Under the pieces are notes generated by a model. That model did no database searches and was not told where the DNA came from. It saw only the letters and a program-made list of their open reading frames with translations. DNA of 64,000 nt, from the NCBI RefSeq assembly GCF_015706575.1, contig NW_024037047.1:3228632-3292631 (forward strand). The letters run 5' to 3'. Numbering within the stretch: position 1 is the stretch's first letter; every line of letters begins with the position of its first letter. The position numbers were made by a program, and so were the translations under genes. Positions 23,601 to 32,773 of this stretch are shown piece after piece. Origin of the DNA: Patiria miniata (lineage: Eukaryota; Echinodermata; Asteroidea; Valvatida; Asterinidae).

Positions 23601-24483
23601 GTTTGAGAAACATGCTTTTGATGAGATCGAGGAGTACATGAGTTCTTTCGCTTCGAGGGCAAACAAGAACATTACATTTGAGGTCATGGGTACTTTAACT
23701 TCGAAAGAATTGAAGATGCTTGAGATGATCGAGTCAAGAGACAAGGACGAGCCACTCTTCCTCAGCAAAGAGTTGAAAAATACTCACAATATCTACACTT
23801 TGGAGTCCGTTGCTCTGCACAATCTTAGGCAGTCGGGAGACCGTCGTTCATCCAGCTCTCCTAAAGATTTCGTTGAAAGCCTTTCGAGTGTGGTGAATGC
23901 AAAAGAAATCGTTCTCATCGGGTCGATTTTGAGATCGGACGACATTTGCAACTTTGTCAACTGTCTTGGAACCTTTTCTTATCTGAAGAAAATAGATTTC
24001 CGATTAAATGGGAACATTGATGACAAAGCCTTCCAAGCCATAGTGATGTCACTGAAAACATGCATAGGTCTGCCTGATCTCAGGTTGTCTGTTTCCAAGG
24101 TAACTAGCGTTGGGTTCCATCGGGTGAAAGTGGCCGTCACAGAAAACCCTGGCTGGTCAAAGTTGAAAACTCTGTATCTGCTCCATGTCACCCAGCCAAT
24201 ACCATTTGCATTGTTCCTTACAGTCACTGTTAAGCACCTCAAGAAACTGGCATACCTTCACGTATCAGGATGTGAAGGTAATGACAACAGTGTACCAGAG
24301 GAAATTCTCAAGGATTTTGAGAAAAGCATGAACGAATCAAAGCTTGCCGAAAACGTTGAGATTGTTTTCGAACGGATGGAGTCCTTGAAGACAAGGGTTC
24401 CATTAAAGATTCCAAGGGAAAAGGGGCCAAGCAAAGCACTGTATACTCCTTTTGAAAACATTGTAACCGAAGCTCCACTCTAG
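11593..24483 (+). CDS. Gene B: complete Ig-TM-NACHT receptor-like gene (spliced)
   Basis: The coding exons are 11593-11665, 18717-19052, 19922-20272, 20525-20851, 21195-21383 and 21839-24483. They total 3921 nt, exactly 1307 codons with the stop, giving 1306 residues. Every junction is phase 1 with GT-AG borders. Layout: signal peptide 1-24, Ig1 25-136, Ig2 137-253, Ig3 254-362, stalk plus TM about 363-403, basic KCRRRC 404-409, NACHT exon from 426. Walker A is at 511-519, Walker B at 588-597 and QEYCAGMY near 868. Likely role by family analogy: a surface receptor with a nucleotide-switch signalling module, presumably immune. No CARD, PYD, death or TIR domain is visible. It is the only copy in the window open throughout. 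Confidence 0.75.
14005..15583 (-). other. Possible minus-strand exon pair inside the gene B intron
   Basis: On the minus strand an open stretch starting MHIMVGSNCAMEVNEVP (from 15583) ends at a strong donor, ACG|GTAAGT (about 15440). A good acceptor, CTTTACACAG|G, lies near 14237, followed by a short open frame rich in Pro, Thr and Gln. Nothing in these peptides is recognisable, and both splice sites could be chance. The rest of 12050-15650 shows no supported gene. Confidence 0.15.
15657..16689. mobile_element. Interleaved Harbinger-like MITEs
   Basis: Two related sets of inverted termini interlock. One is AGCCCCTGTCACAC at 15657 with its partner GTGTGACAGGGGCT ending at 16457. The other is GGGCCCTGTCACAC at 15768 with GTGTGACAGGGCCCT ending at 16689. 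TTA precedes the second left end. The inner DNA is rich in TACGCA/TGCGTA words and internally inverted (CCTTATGAGTTGCGCATTGACA near 15795, its complement near 16640). No transposase is encoded. A cleaner copy with TTA duplications is at 59083-59957. Confidence 0.55.
16970..17003. repeat. Perfect 15-bp hairpin
   Basis: GATTGGCTTCTACCG (16970-16984) is followed by ATTT and then its exact reverse complement (16989-17003). No poly-T follows and it is deep in the gene B intron, so it is probably a transposon remnant or a recent palindrome and not a terminator. Confidence 0.6.
17820..18285. mobile_element. Partial Harbinger-like MITE
   Basis: The segment repeats the TACGCA-rich core of the 15657-16689 cluster (GGCCCAGTACGCTGGATAGTTTTGGGCATGCA near 17836, CGCAGCGCATCGGTCC near 17913). 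It ends with an AGCCCCTGTCACAC terminus at about 18265. The opposite end is missing or unrecognisable. It lies about 430 bp before the Ig1 exon of gene B. Confidence 0.45.
18717..19052 (+). CDS. Gene B: Ig1 exon
   Basis: This phase 1-1 exon of 112 codons runs from acceptor TTTTACAG to donor GTAAGAAA. It is a V/I-set-like Ig fold: first cysteine in RIPCRSYRSG, tryptophan in IYWFRG, and the strand F motif ESDAGRYICQVV. The RGLWHRIPCRSYRSGE core is nearly invariant in genes B, C and D, while the regions around it vary. The larger open frame that starts at 18434 is intronic upstream of the acceptor. Confidence 0.85.
19922..20272 (+). CDS. Gene B: Ig2 exon
   Basis: This 117-codon, phase 1-1 exon has acceptor GTGATTACAG and donor GTATGTTA. 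It encodes an Ig-like domain with cysteine in TLPCECAS, tryptophan in VVYWSTG and the second cysteine in RFWCHVF. It has extra cysteines (PACTTY, RNCYFDV) that could form a second disulfide. Its paralogue in gene C (36976-37326) has the same length. Confidence 0.85.
20525..20851 (+). CDS. Gene B: Ig3 exon
   Basis: The exon follows a long polypyrimidine tract ending in CCCCAG and ends at GTAGGTAA. It has 109 codons in phase 1-1. Ig landmarks are TIPCISW, MVQWFK and HTGRYMCIP. N-glycosylation sequons (NQT, NYS, NST) are visible. The paralogue in gene C is one codon longer (38086-38415). Confidence 0.85.
21195..21383 (+). CDS. Gene B: fused Ig4-remnant/transmembrane exon
   Basis: The exon opens with the first 12 codons of the Ig4 exon (GDTFPLDNGTVI). 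After SSLSDKQ it changes directly into the TM exon (LVICVCLSAVVIVAGCVC, then KCRRRCSTGDREQGSY). In genes A and C these are two exons separated by an intron of about 300 bp, so B has lost about 110 Ig4 codons, the intron and the stalk start. Both splice phases are still 1, so the reading frame survives. At the junction, GATAAGCAGACAC (21242-21254) is the exact inverted complement of GTGTCTGCTTATC (21264-21276). Confidence 0.85.
21839..24483 (+). CDS. Gene B: NACHT-helical-LRR-like exon (intact)
   Basis: After acceptor GTGTTTAG the exon encodes 880 complete residues plus a split Asp. Visible parts are a linker (LHFQRLVEEVKQF), the NACHT domain with Walker A GRDGSGKTT and Walker B VVVLVDDCND, sensor-like VVMATRYGQW, a winged-helix region (LPPRLTCLPVILRTLC), and the NLR family motif FALEVLQEYCAGMYM. 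The tail is leucine-rich (LKKIDFRLNGNIDDKAF, PDLRLSVSKVTSVGF, LKTLYLLHV). NACHT proteins are nucleotide-switch oligomerising ATPases. Here the domain is tied to the inner face of a membrane. A serine-rich acidic insert (ETSDEPSSWKG) lies between NACHT and the EYCAG motif. Confidence 0.9.
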
Positions 24484-24625
24484 ACACTGTGTTTAGCAAT
24501 TAAACACAATGTTGCTATCACAGTGTAAACATGTTTAGATGCTAAACATTTCTGTCAATTCTTAAACATCCATGCTCAATTGCTAAACACTATCCGTCCT
24601 CCCTGTAAACATGTTTACAACCTGA
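24484..24625 (+). repeat. TAAACA/TGTTTA-rich 3' block after gene B
   Basis: Directly behind the stop codon about ten copies of TAAACA or its complement occur in 140 bp. An ATTAAA is at 24499-24504. An inverted, related block lies at about 31290-31385 ahead of the gene C leader (ATAATGTTTAGCAATTGGACATTG there, TAGTGTTTAGCAATTGAGCATGG on the minus strand here). The word equals the forkhead-factor core, but a mobile repeat is the simpler reading. Confidence 0.45.
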
Positions 24626-24857
24626 ATAATAGAAAGAAAGTGTTTAGGCCTAATTGTTCAACACAGTTTTTGCAGTGAAGGTTCGTTTCTTGATAAACAA
24701 CAATCAACTTAAACTTTCTTAAAAGAATCAGTAAGATTTTAGGCTTTGCATTGTAGAGATACTAATGAATGAGAGGTTTGCGGAATCACCAATGTGGACA
24801 TGATTTCTTAAACTAAGAGGATGGTTCTAACAAAAAAAAAACCCAGGACGTATATAT

Positions 24858-24896
24858 TCGACGTTTCGGTCAGTTTGCTCTGACCGTCTTCAAGAG
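24858..24896 (-). ncRNA. Hammerhead-ribozyme-like motif (Penelope-type repeat)
   Basis: On the minus strand the order is TTGAAGA, stem II GGTCAG, loop AGCAAA, stem II CTGACC, then GAAAC. This is the hammerhead core (CUGANGA... GAAA) with one changed position and a perfect 6-bp stem II. ACG...CGT can form a short stem III and the following GTC would be the cleavage triplet. Stem I is not convincing. The flank GGTTCTTTTCAGAACC (24959-24974 on +) resembles sequence around ribozymes of Penelope-like elements. Confidence 0.5.
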
Positions 24897-24910
24897 AGTG
24901 CGTCTCCGTC

Positions 24911-24945
24911 TCCTGAATACGGTCAGAGCATACTGACCGGAACGT
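24911..24945 (+). ncRNA. Degenerate hammerhead-like motif, inverted partner
   Basis: On the plus strand CTGAATA, stem GGTCAG, loop AGCATA, stem CTGACC, then GGAAC mirrors the minus-strand motif 20 bp to the left. The wider flanks (TAAGAGGATGGTTCT at about 24816 and AGAACCATTCTCTTA at about 24970) are also inverted repeats, so the whole 24810-24990 is one palindromic unit. Core positions are altered, so activity is unlikely. Confidence 0.4.
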
Positions 24946-25289
24946 CGATTTTATACCTTTGGTTCTTTTCAGAACCATTCTCTTAGTTTATTATTCCCAC
25001 ATGTTGTTTCCGAAAACCTTTCATTCATTAAAAGAATCAGTTCGGTTTCAAACTTTACAAGCGAACTTGTTCTCTGTGACATGCCACATAGTTAGTTGTT
25101 TCAAACCGTAAGGTTCCCTTATGACATAGTGTTGATGTAAACCGTGATGTCTCCTTGTTTTTGGGTTTTTTGTTTGTTTGTTTGTTTGTTTTTTTTGCTT
25201 GCATTGGGATACTCATCGTGCATTTCTTTTGATGGGATACAGTCTATTGAAATACCGGGCAGGTGACCAAGGGATTGTACTACTTGAAT

Positions 25290-26785
25290 AATATAAACCA
25301 CTTGCTTTAATATTTCAATGAAGTTGGTATTGTTCCTGGTGAATGGAAATTGGCCAAGGTTACTCCTATCCACAAAGGTGGTGTACTTCACTGGTTCTTT
25401 TCAATACCGACCTATTTCAGTTATATCAACTGTTTTGACAATTTTTGAGCGTATTGTTCATAATCAGTTTCCTCATATTCGTACAGTGAATGACTGCCTA
25501 GCACAGGAACAATCGGTCTTCGGACCTCTTCAGTCCACACAAACAACACCCCTTGATATCTCTGACGTCTTACTCAAGCAGGTAGACAGTGGTACATTTA
25601 TTGGAGCAGTGTTTTTAGATCTTCGTAAAGATTTTGACATTGTCAATCACACAATTTTGCTTAACAAATTACACAATATAGGCGTAAGAGGTCTGGAGTT
25701 CGAAGGGTTCCAGTCTTACCTTCATGGAAGGACACAGGTAACTAACACTGGTAAAGTCTTATCGAACAAATCCGATGCTATCAATTTAGGAGTACCACAA
25801 GGAACTTTCTTGGGCCCATTATTGTTTTCTATATTTATTAAAGATATCACGTCAGTGACTGAGCATACTAGAATTGTTCATTATGCTGCTGACACTTTAT
25901 TATTTTTAAATCAAGTAAAGATATTCATCAGATTAACTGGTATCTAAACCGTGATCTGCAGAAAATAGCAATTTGGCTCATCGACAATGGATTAAAATTG
26001 AAAATTACTAAGTCCAAAAGCATGTTGAAAATAACATTTGCCTGGAACAAGTAACCACAAGATAAATATCTTGGTGTTCACATCGATTGTAAAATGAAAT
26101 GGATAGAACATATTGACTATATTGCATCTTCTGTCTCTAAAAACAATAGGTATTTGGAATAGACTCAAAAATGTCTTACCTACACAAACCATTTTTCTTA
26201 TTGTGAAAAGTTTTATATTTTCTCAGTTTGATTATCGTGATCTTATATGGAGCTGTGCTTTCATAATATCGTTACAACCACTGCTCGATGTACTTTTGAA
26301 CGAGAGCAGGAAGGACTATTCTTAAGGTCTCATCTAGAACATCAGCATCAGCTGTACGTAGTGAACTAGGTTGGAATAGTCTTAGCTATGTGGTTCTTCC
26401 ACTCACTAGAACAGAACATGGAAGAAGAACTTTTAACTTCAGGGGTGCCAAGGCTCGGAATAAATTACCGCATCATTAAAAATCTCCACATTCAACAAGT
26501 CTTAATCGCTTTGTCAAACTACCCAAACAGCTCAGTAAAAAAAAGCCAAAAATAGAACGCACAAAAAAAAATGGGGGGGGGTCATCTTGCAGTGATTTTT
26601 GTATTGTATTGTAAATGTCTGTTGATCTGTGGAATTCCTATTTTATTTAAGTTTATTTTTTTTTAAAATATTTTAATCGTATTTTAATGGTGGTTCTATG
26701 TGAGCTGGGATCAATAGAGATCAGTGTTTTTTTCACTAAATGGATCACCCAGGATAAATAAGAAATAAATAAAGTAAATAAATAC
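25290..26785 (+). mobile_element. CR1/L2-type LINE, 3' part with defective RT
   Basis: An open frame at 25318-25944 encodes RT motifs: YRPISVISTVLTIFERIV, AVFLDLRKDFDIVNH, the INLGVPQGTFLGPLLFS block, then HYAADTLLFL where YADD is expected, so the catalytic motif is lost. Downstream frames continue in pieces (LKITKSKSML, WIEHIDYI). The 3' end carries GGATAAATAAGAAATAAATAAAG-like A/T-rich repeats. The 5' half is missing. It lies between genes B and C. Confidence 0.75.
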
Positions 26786-27079
26786 ATATCTTAAGTGCAA
26801 CAGTAAATTGTTTTTACTGTTTATCACCAAACAGATGTGTATGCGTGCGTATTGTTATCCAAGATATGCAATAGCGGTAAAGTGATGGAGCTGTGAATGG
26901 TTCTATGCGTTTCTATGTATATTTGTTTTGTTTTTTACATAATTTTTTTTATCGACTTTATGTCACTTTGTATAGGATCTGTACCGCATTGAAAACGCAA
27001 AGTAAAACTTATCAGAACTTTGAAGGTTTTGCATATTGCTTATGGAGATCTATTGAAATCTTATTCTGCTTCACGGGTC

Positions 27080-28440
27080 TTTAGTTGTTCTATGGCTTCA
27101 AGCCCTTCTATTTCTTGTTGTGGTTTCTGAGTGATCTTTGCGTAGCTACTTTCAAGTTCATGGGCCGCACTTCTGATCAGTGACGTCGTTGATAATAACA
27201 TATTTCACTTTCGAGACTCTTTTCATATTGTTTTTGAAGGACACCTGCATTTCCAGTCAACATCGGAGAAAAACAATTGGCATTACATAAGAAACAGCTT
27301 TCGAATAGTTATCGTGCATTTATACAAGTTGTGCAATTTCTACGATCCGATTAGTTTTAACTCTTCATTGGTGCTTCCCTTCACTAATATAAACAAAAAA
27401 ATACCATTTGAATCTTACAACCTTTCCGTGGATTTCTCTGGTATTGCTTCAGGATTTTTTTTCTTCTAAAAGCAAACTGCAAAACTGAATCTTAGGCGAT
27501 AATTGACAATAACGTTCACATGATGCAATACGTGTTTGGCCTTCAACGTATGGTAAACAATCTTTAATGCGACCAGTATTAGTTGAAAAAGGTAGATTTG
27601 GCACAACAAGCTACCGTATATTTAAGTATGAAGATCTAATGCTTTTTTTCAATATGATGGTACATTTAATGACTTAAATTATCGAAATTACGCACTGTTT
27701 GTGAATGCAAATATCAAACTTCGATTGATATATGTTTATTTGTCTTTTAGTATATGTAAAATATATGTTAAATATCTCATGTACTGTTTTTTTTCCTTCT
27801 CCAAAATTACTTGTAAGTCTACTCAAATTTAAAAAATCATAATATTTATGTATAGACCATGTGCTCCGTAGCGTCATGCCGTGAGGCGACCGCTGGGCAA
27901 AGCAAAGTTTGCCCAGATTAAGCCACTCACTTCTAAACCACTCACATTTTGAAGAGATAAACATGCAATGCAGGAAAGAATCGTTTCCTCATTATCAGGC
28001 ATAAAGTAGCCGCAACATTCAATTTCATACAGTAATGCGCAATGATGGGTATTAACGGAAGTCAAATATGCCCACCGATTAAGAAATCTAATTTTGCCTT
28101 ACTGTGCATTTTCGTTGTCTGTATTTGAGTATAATATCAAATGTTCCGTTGTAGAATGACTGACTTTCTAGTTTTTGATCTTTATTTTGTTTCGGATCTT
28201 TAAATGTATGAAATCAAAAGTGTTATTCAACATAAAATTGTAAACTGCACATACATGTATATACAGAATATCCAAACTTCTACGTGTTTACAGAAATCAT
28301 TGCTTAAAGTTAAAGAGACTGGATTTGATTCACCTTGCTTGTTGCGCCATTGTTTCATTATTCGATTTATTTGCTTTGTAATATCTCAGAGTAACCTGAA
28401 TTTGTGTGCACTTTACATTCCGCATGTGCTTTTTTAAAGA
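27080..28440 (+). repeat. Gene B 3'-flank block (repeat R0)
   Basis: Parts of this stretch match the gene C 3' flank. Examples are GGGCCGCAC-TTCTGATCAGTGAC against GGACCGCACATCTTGATCAGTTAC (44772), and CATCATGCCGAGAGGCGA-like TAGCGTCATGCCGTGAGGCGA at 27871 with the following ACATGCAATGCAGGAAAGAATCGTTTCC. No coding sequence is supported. It shows that the duplicated unit included several kilobases downstream of the gene. Confidence 0.5.
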
Positions 28441-28506
28441 TTCTAACAACAACTGAATTATAAGATTTGAGGCTTTGCATGGTGGAGTATCAGTATCGTC
28501 AGTCTC

Positions 28507-28537
28507 CTAACGATGTCTAGAGCAGGCTAGTCAAAAC
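28507..28537 (+). ncRNA. Degenerate hammerhead-like motif
   Basis: CTAACGA, then GTCTAG, loop AGCAGG, CTAGTC, then AAAAC and GTTAAGACC. The layout is that of Penelope-associated hammerheads (CTGACGA, stem, AGCAGG loop, stem, GAAACGTTAAGACC), with core and stem changes. The downstream AAGTTC/GAACTT repeats (28553-28650) resemble the flank of the 24.9-kb unit. Confidence 0.35.
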
Positions 28538-29246
28538 GTTAAGACCAAAGACAAGTTCCTTTAGAACTTAAAACAGGACTGTTCTTATCAGAACAAAAAC
28601 TACTAAGCGAAGTTGACAATTAGCAGGACAAGTTCTTTTCAGAACTAAATATATCCTAAGCAGTAGTTATTACCACATGGTGTTACCGCAAACCGAATTA
28701 ATAACAACTGAAATAAATGTCAAGTTATGTATTGTACAAGCCAAGTTTACCAAGCCAATATCATTCCTTCTTTCGCCTGGTTGTTTCATCCATTTCACTC
28801 TTGCAAGTATGAAGAGGCATTAGCGATTGGAATCAAGTCTAAGACGCAGTCACGGAAGCACTTCGACTGCCCTTAGACATTATTAAGATCGGGCTGTCAG
28901 AGCCACGGCTACGTCTATTGCCAGCATCAGCCCGCGTATTTGCAGCCAGCGAGGACTTGGACCTTTAACTCTAGATATAAGATTCCGATGCGGCATATAG
29001 ACATTTAATGTTTCTACCGTTATCGCTCTCGCCAGAACGACGTACAGTCCTCCGATCGTGTTGGTAAGTGGGCGTTTAGTCTGCTAGTGCTGGCTCTTTT
29101 TCGTCTTGCCGCGTATGTCCAAGATGGCCGTGATGTTGTCTATCCGTTCCAGGAAAGAGCGACTCGCTTTCAAACCAGCTGTCAGCGAGTCTGATCTATG
29201 GAGAAGAAGAAATGCACCTTTCGATGAAAAGATTGGTAAAGGAAAA

Positions 29247-29248
<2 letters not shown>

Positions 29249-29300
<52 letters not shown>
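29249..29300. repeat. (TA)n microsatellite
   Basis: A near-perfect run of AT dinucleotides. Open frames reading IYIYIY over it are artefacts. Confidence 0.95.
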
Positions 29301-29303
<3 letters not shown>

Positions 29304-29421
29304 CAATGATATCGTCTTCTATCACAATTCACAGTGCTCGAAACAGTCTGTGGTACGAAACAGTCTGTTCAGAAGAGAGATATGCCAAAGTTTGTTTAAT
29401 TCAAATTCTGAATTTATTGCA

Positions 29422-29548
<127 letters not shown>

Positions 29549-29590
29549 TTCGAAATAAGGTAAGATGCTACTTGTATTCTATTTTTCGTC

Positions 29591-29640
29591 ATTCTGCTGA
29601 TGAGTGCCTTATGGTACGAAACATTCATGAGAATATTCTG
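29591..29640 (+). ncRNA. Hammerhead ribozyme candidate, plus strand
   Basis: CTGATGA (29597-29603) is followed by stem II GTGCC / GGTAC with tetraloop TTAT (five pairs including one G-U) and GAAAC (29618-29622). The core is exact. Stem III is poor, but ATTCT before the core can pair with AGAAT after it (29629-29634). It is probably a decayed sister of the intact minus-strand motif at 29726-29770. Confidence 0.5.
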
Positions 29641-29725
29641 AATTTATTGCATATATATATATATATATATATATATCATGCAATAAATTCAGAATACGAG
29701 TTAAACAAACTTTGGCATATCTCTC

Positions 29726-29770
29726 TTCTGAACAGACTGTTTCGTACCATAAGGCACTCATCAGCAGAAT
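29726..29770 (-). ncRNA. Hammerhead ribozyme, type I, apparently intact
   Basis: Read on the minus strand: stem I TTCTG, core CTGATGA, stem II GTGCC with loop TTAT and GGTAC, core GAA, a 3-bp stem III ACA/TGT with loop GTC, a T at the cleavage position, then stem I CAGAA, which pairs exactly with TTCTG. All conserved core nucleotides are present. Such minimal stem III hammerheads are known from Penelope-like retroelements and animal retrozymes. Function would be self-cleavage of the element transcript. Confidence 0.7.
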
Positions 29771-30109
29771 GAATTAAATTTAATTAAAAAAAAACATGAA
29801 AACTGTAAGTTGTATCAATATGTACAATATGTGCAGATGGAATGACGTCATTTACATCGTTAAAACGGTACCTATCATTATTGCGTCTCCAGTTTGCCGC
29901 AAAGTACGCAATGTTTGGACATTTAATATATTGTAACTCTTATTTAGATTCCACGCGATGACAAAAAAGGCAAGCTCAGAAAAGCTCAACAAAGAGCTAT
30001 AGCAAAAATGCAGTCATTACCTTCAGGCGGAGTTATAGAGGGTATCACTGGGATGATCACCCTTTGACATTATAACAACGCTGATAAGCGGCATACAGGG
30101 TATTGAAAA

Positions 30110-30240
30110 AAATGGCAGGACCATTGTTTGAATAAAATTTGCTTGTAGCACCTTAATATCTAGGATATAAAAGCCCAATTAATGAGCTTTTTATTTGTAC
30201 AAGAATCATTTAAATCCGTTGGCATCACTCCTTCATTTTT
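30110..30240. mobile_element. Copy of a hairpin MITE end (related to 48165-48665)
   Basis: GGCAGGACCATTGTTTGAATAAAATTTGCTTGTAGCACC and TATAAAAGCCCAATTAATGAGCTTTT match the left part of the elements at 48165 and 51765. Only the left half is recognisable. The rest up to 30640 contains repeated GTGAGTCAGTGAG words and no gene. Confidence 0.4.
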
Positions 30241-30639
30241 CTAGTTACGGAATTTTGAACACATTTATTACTTTTTTCATGAATATGGAAAACACAGTTG
30301 GCGGACTTAGTCAAATCCGTTGTCTCCATGGGGTTGTCCAATCCAAACTATTTGGCTATTGTGAGACGTAAAGCAAGTTCAATCCACGAGTGACAATCAG
30401 TGAGTGAGTCAGTGAGCCAGGTGTAAAGATGACTATAGTCTGGCCCCTCTGGGATCAGTGAACAGCAAAGGCTGATTATTGACAATTGCATATGTTGAAT
30501 GTATGTATTATTATATATTATATTATTAATATGTATTATTATTAATGACAGTGTTAACGCTTTTAAACTTAATGAGGTTATTAATTCACTAGGCCTATAC
30601 CTTGAACTGAAAAGACGACATAATTAGCAGAATGGGAAT

Positions 30640-31012
30640 CCCATCATTATTCAAGGGTGTTATTCCCCCTTTGATTTTAAAGGTCTTTTTAAGTTCCTAC
30701 AGATATACAAAAATAACCAAATGGAAACTCCCTTCCACAGTCTGTTGTGATATCAAGCCAAGGCATAAACTATAGACTACTCATATAACGCGGTAGTGTA
30801 AATACTCTTGGACCTTGTATCATGGGCGTATCAGTTGTGCTGATGCTGTATGCATAAAAACTTGTGTTATTGCTTCCCGTGTCCATTTCTGTCTGGATTC
30901 GGAACGAAGTCCTCAGGTTCGCCAGTTACCACAAGGACCATGCACATTCTTACAAGGTGTGACGTTAACCACAAAGAGTGCTGACACCGTTTGAGTATTT
31001 AATAATACTCTG
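30640..31012 (+). promoter_or_regulatory. Gene C promoter block and non-coding 5' exon
   Basis: It matches the gene B block: TTATTCCCCC (30660), CATATAACGCGG at 30782-30793, GTGTAAATACTCTTGGACC, GGGCGTATCAGTTGTGCTGATGC, and the conserved donor CTCTG|GTGAGTAGCT after 31012. The upstream ATG seen in B and D is absent here. The following intron (31013-32663) includes the inverted TGTTTA block at about 31290-31385 and nothing coding. Confidence 0.5.
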
Positions 31013-32663
31013 GTGAGTAGCTGACATTTTCTTTCGCTTCAATTCACATTGACATGTAGCCATAGTTACTAAAGGATATAGGCTTTCATAATGTGCCTCT
31101 GAGAATTTGTCCTTGCTCTACAGGGTTTTCCCAAAATGCCACCCACAAATTACGGGACATCAACATGATCAAACTAATGACAGAATTACCATAATTTGGG
31201 TTTCATCATAACCTAGGGGCAGTCAGCTTCCCATTGATATATTGGATGTATTCTTCTGGTCATGCATCACTGAGTTCCATTGTTTTCAACACGGTTTGTT
31301 GAAATACTAAACATGTTTAGAGTATCGCTGGATAATGTTTAGCAATTGGACATTGATGTTTAGTCACGGGACACATAGTGTTTGTCTTCTGAATATGTTA
31401 TCAATGAGGTAGGAGTATTCCACGTTTTGTTTTATTGTAGGTTCAAAATATGGACATTTAAATTTCTCAAAGCAATTCATAATCTTAATCATTCAGGATT
31501 TAACATCTTACACGAATCACCCTCCAAATGCCGACCTACCCTTTTTATACCCACGGCGTTGGTTTGAGCTGCTGATGTATGGTGGGTGTATAAGTTTGTT
31601 TCTGCATTCAAAGGGGGAGGTTGAATAACAATGGACAACAGAGTTCCCAGTTCCGAGAGGTCCCTAATTTGGATTCGTGTGCAAAACATATGAGAGGTCC
31701 TCCTGAAAAGTTAGTACAAACAAAAGAGGGACAATATGGGGGCCCCCGATTGCAAGCAAATACACATTTATGTGGGTGCGTGGGTGGGTGGTGGGTGGGT
31801 CGGTTGGTGGACAGTTTACTCAGCCATATTATGAATTCATGTAGCTCGAGTATTGCATCTTTGAAAACACTGATGCGCATGCGTGTAATTTGCATTTTGT
31901 TGTTGTTGCACATTAGATCACGCCCCATTCGGGTGCACGGACGGTGTCGTATTAAAGCCGTCTTCTCACGTTACCCGGTTGCCGTGGGTTGTACAATTTG
32001 GTATTTGTTCAGACGTCTTCAACGGTGGGGGAAATGTTCCATGCCCCATCGCACCTTTCCATGTTGATCACGTAGATTGTGTCCCCTAGTCTTGGCCTGC
32101 ACATCATATAGGCTTGAAATGGACTGCTCAAAACCTTGTTCTTTAAATACTTTCTCTCCCACCACCAAAACAGTCACAATGAGTCAAATTCAGTTACATT
32201 GGAGGTCATTCCCCAGCACCATTCAGTGAAACTACGGTGTCCCCAAAATTTCCTTAAAGCATATCCTGACAGACTAGGGGTTGGGGCACCGTTTTGTGCC
32301 CGCTCGTCAATGATGTTTGGATGTGCATGTATAGTTTCCTTGATGTTCGATATGCAGCTTGTGATGCCGCGCTGCGGCACAAGTCTGTGATTAAATCATG
32401 TTTTCTTGATGCTTTCTTGAATTCTCCTTGAAGCTTTATATCATATGTCTGGTTGTGTACTTCCAATTTCGAAACACTGAAACTCAGTGATGCATGAAAA
32501 GATGTATACATCCAAGATATCTTTGGGAACCTCACTGAACACAGTTAATGATGAACTGATTATTATTGCCATTAACGTCATACTTTGTTTATGTTATCCC
32601 CTTGTCAACAAAGACTAGCGAACAATTTACTCTAGAATGCGATTGGTGTCATTTTCTTTCCAG

Positions 32664-32773
32664 AGAACTGCCTACGTAGGAGCTTATCTCAAAACCGGAC
32701 ATGTTTCTAACGTTCCTGTTCCTCATAGTTGAGTTGAGCAGTGTTGAGAGCAGAACATGCCCACCCAGTTCTG
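32664..32773 (+). CDS. Gene C: leader exon (signal peptide)
   Basis: The acceptor TTCTTTCCAG leads to ATG 32701, and the coding part MFLTFLFLIVELSSVESRTC... ends at donor TCTG|GTAAGC. It has 73 coding nt and phase 1, exactly like gene B. Two acidic residues (E11, E17) make the hydrophobic core shorter than in B (LFLIVELSS against LILIFGLCA). Confidence 0.7.
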
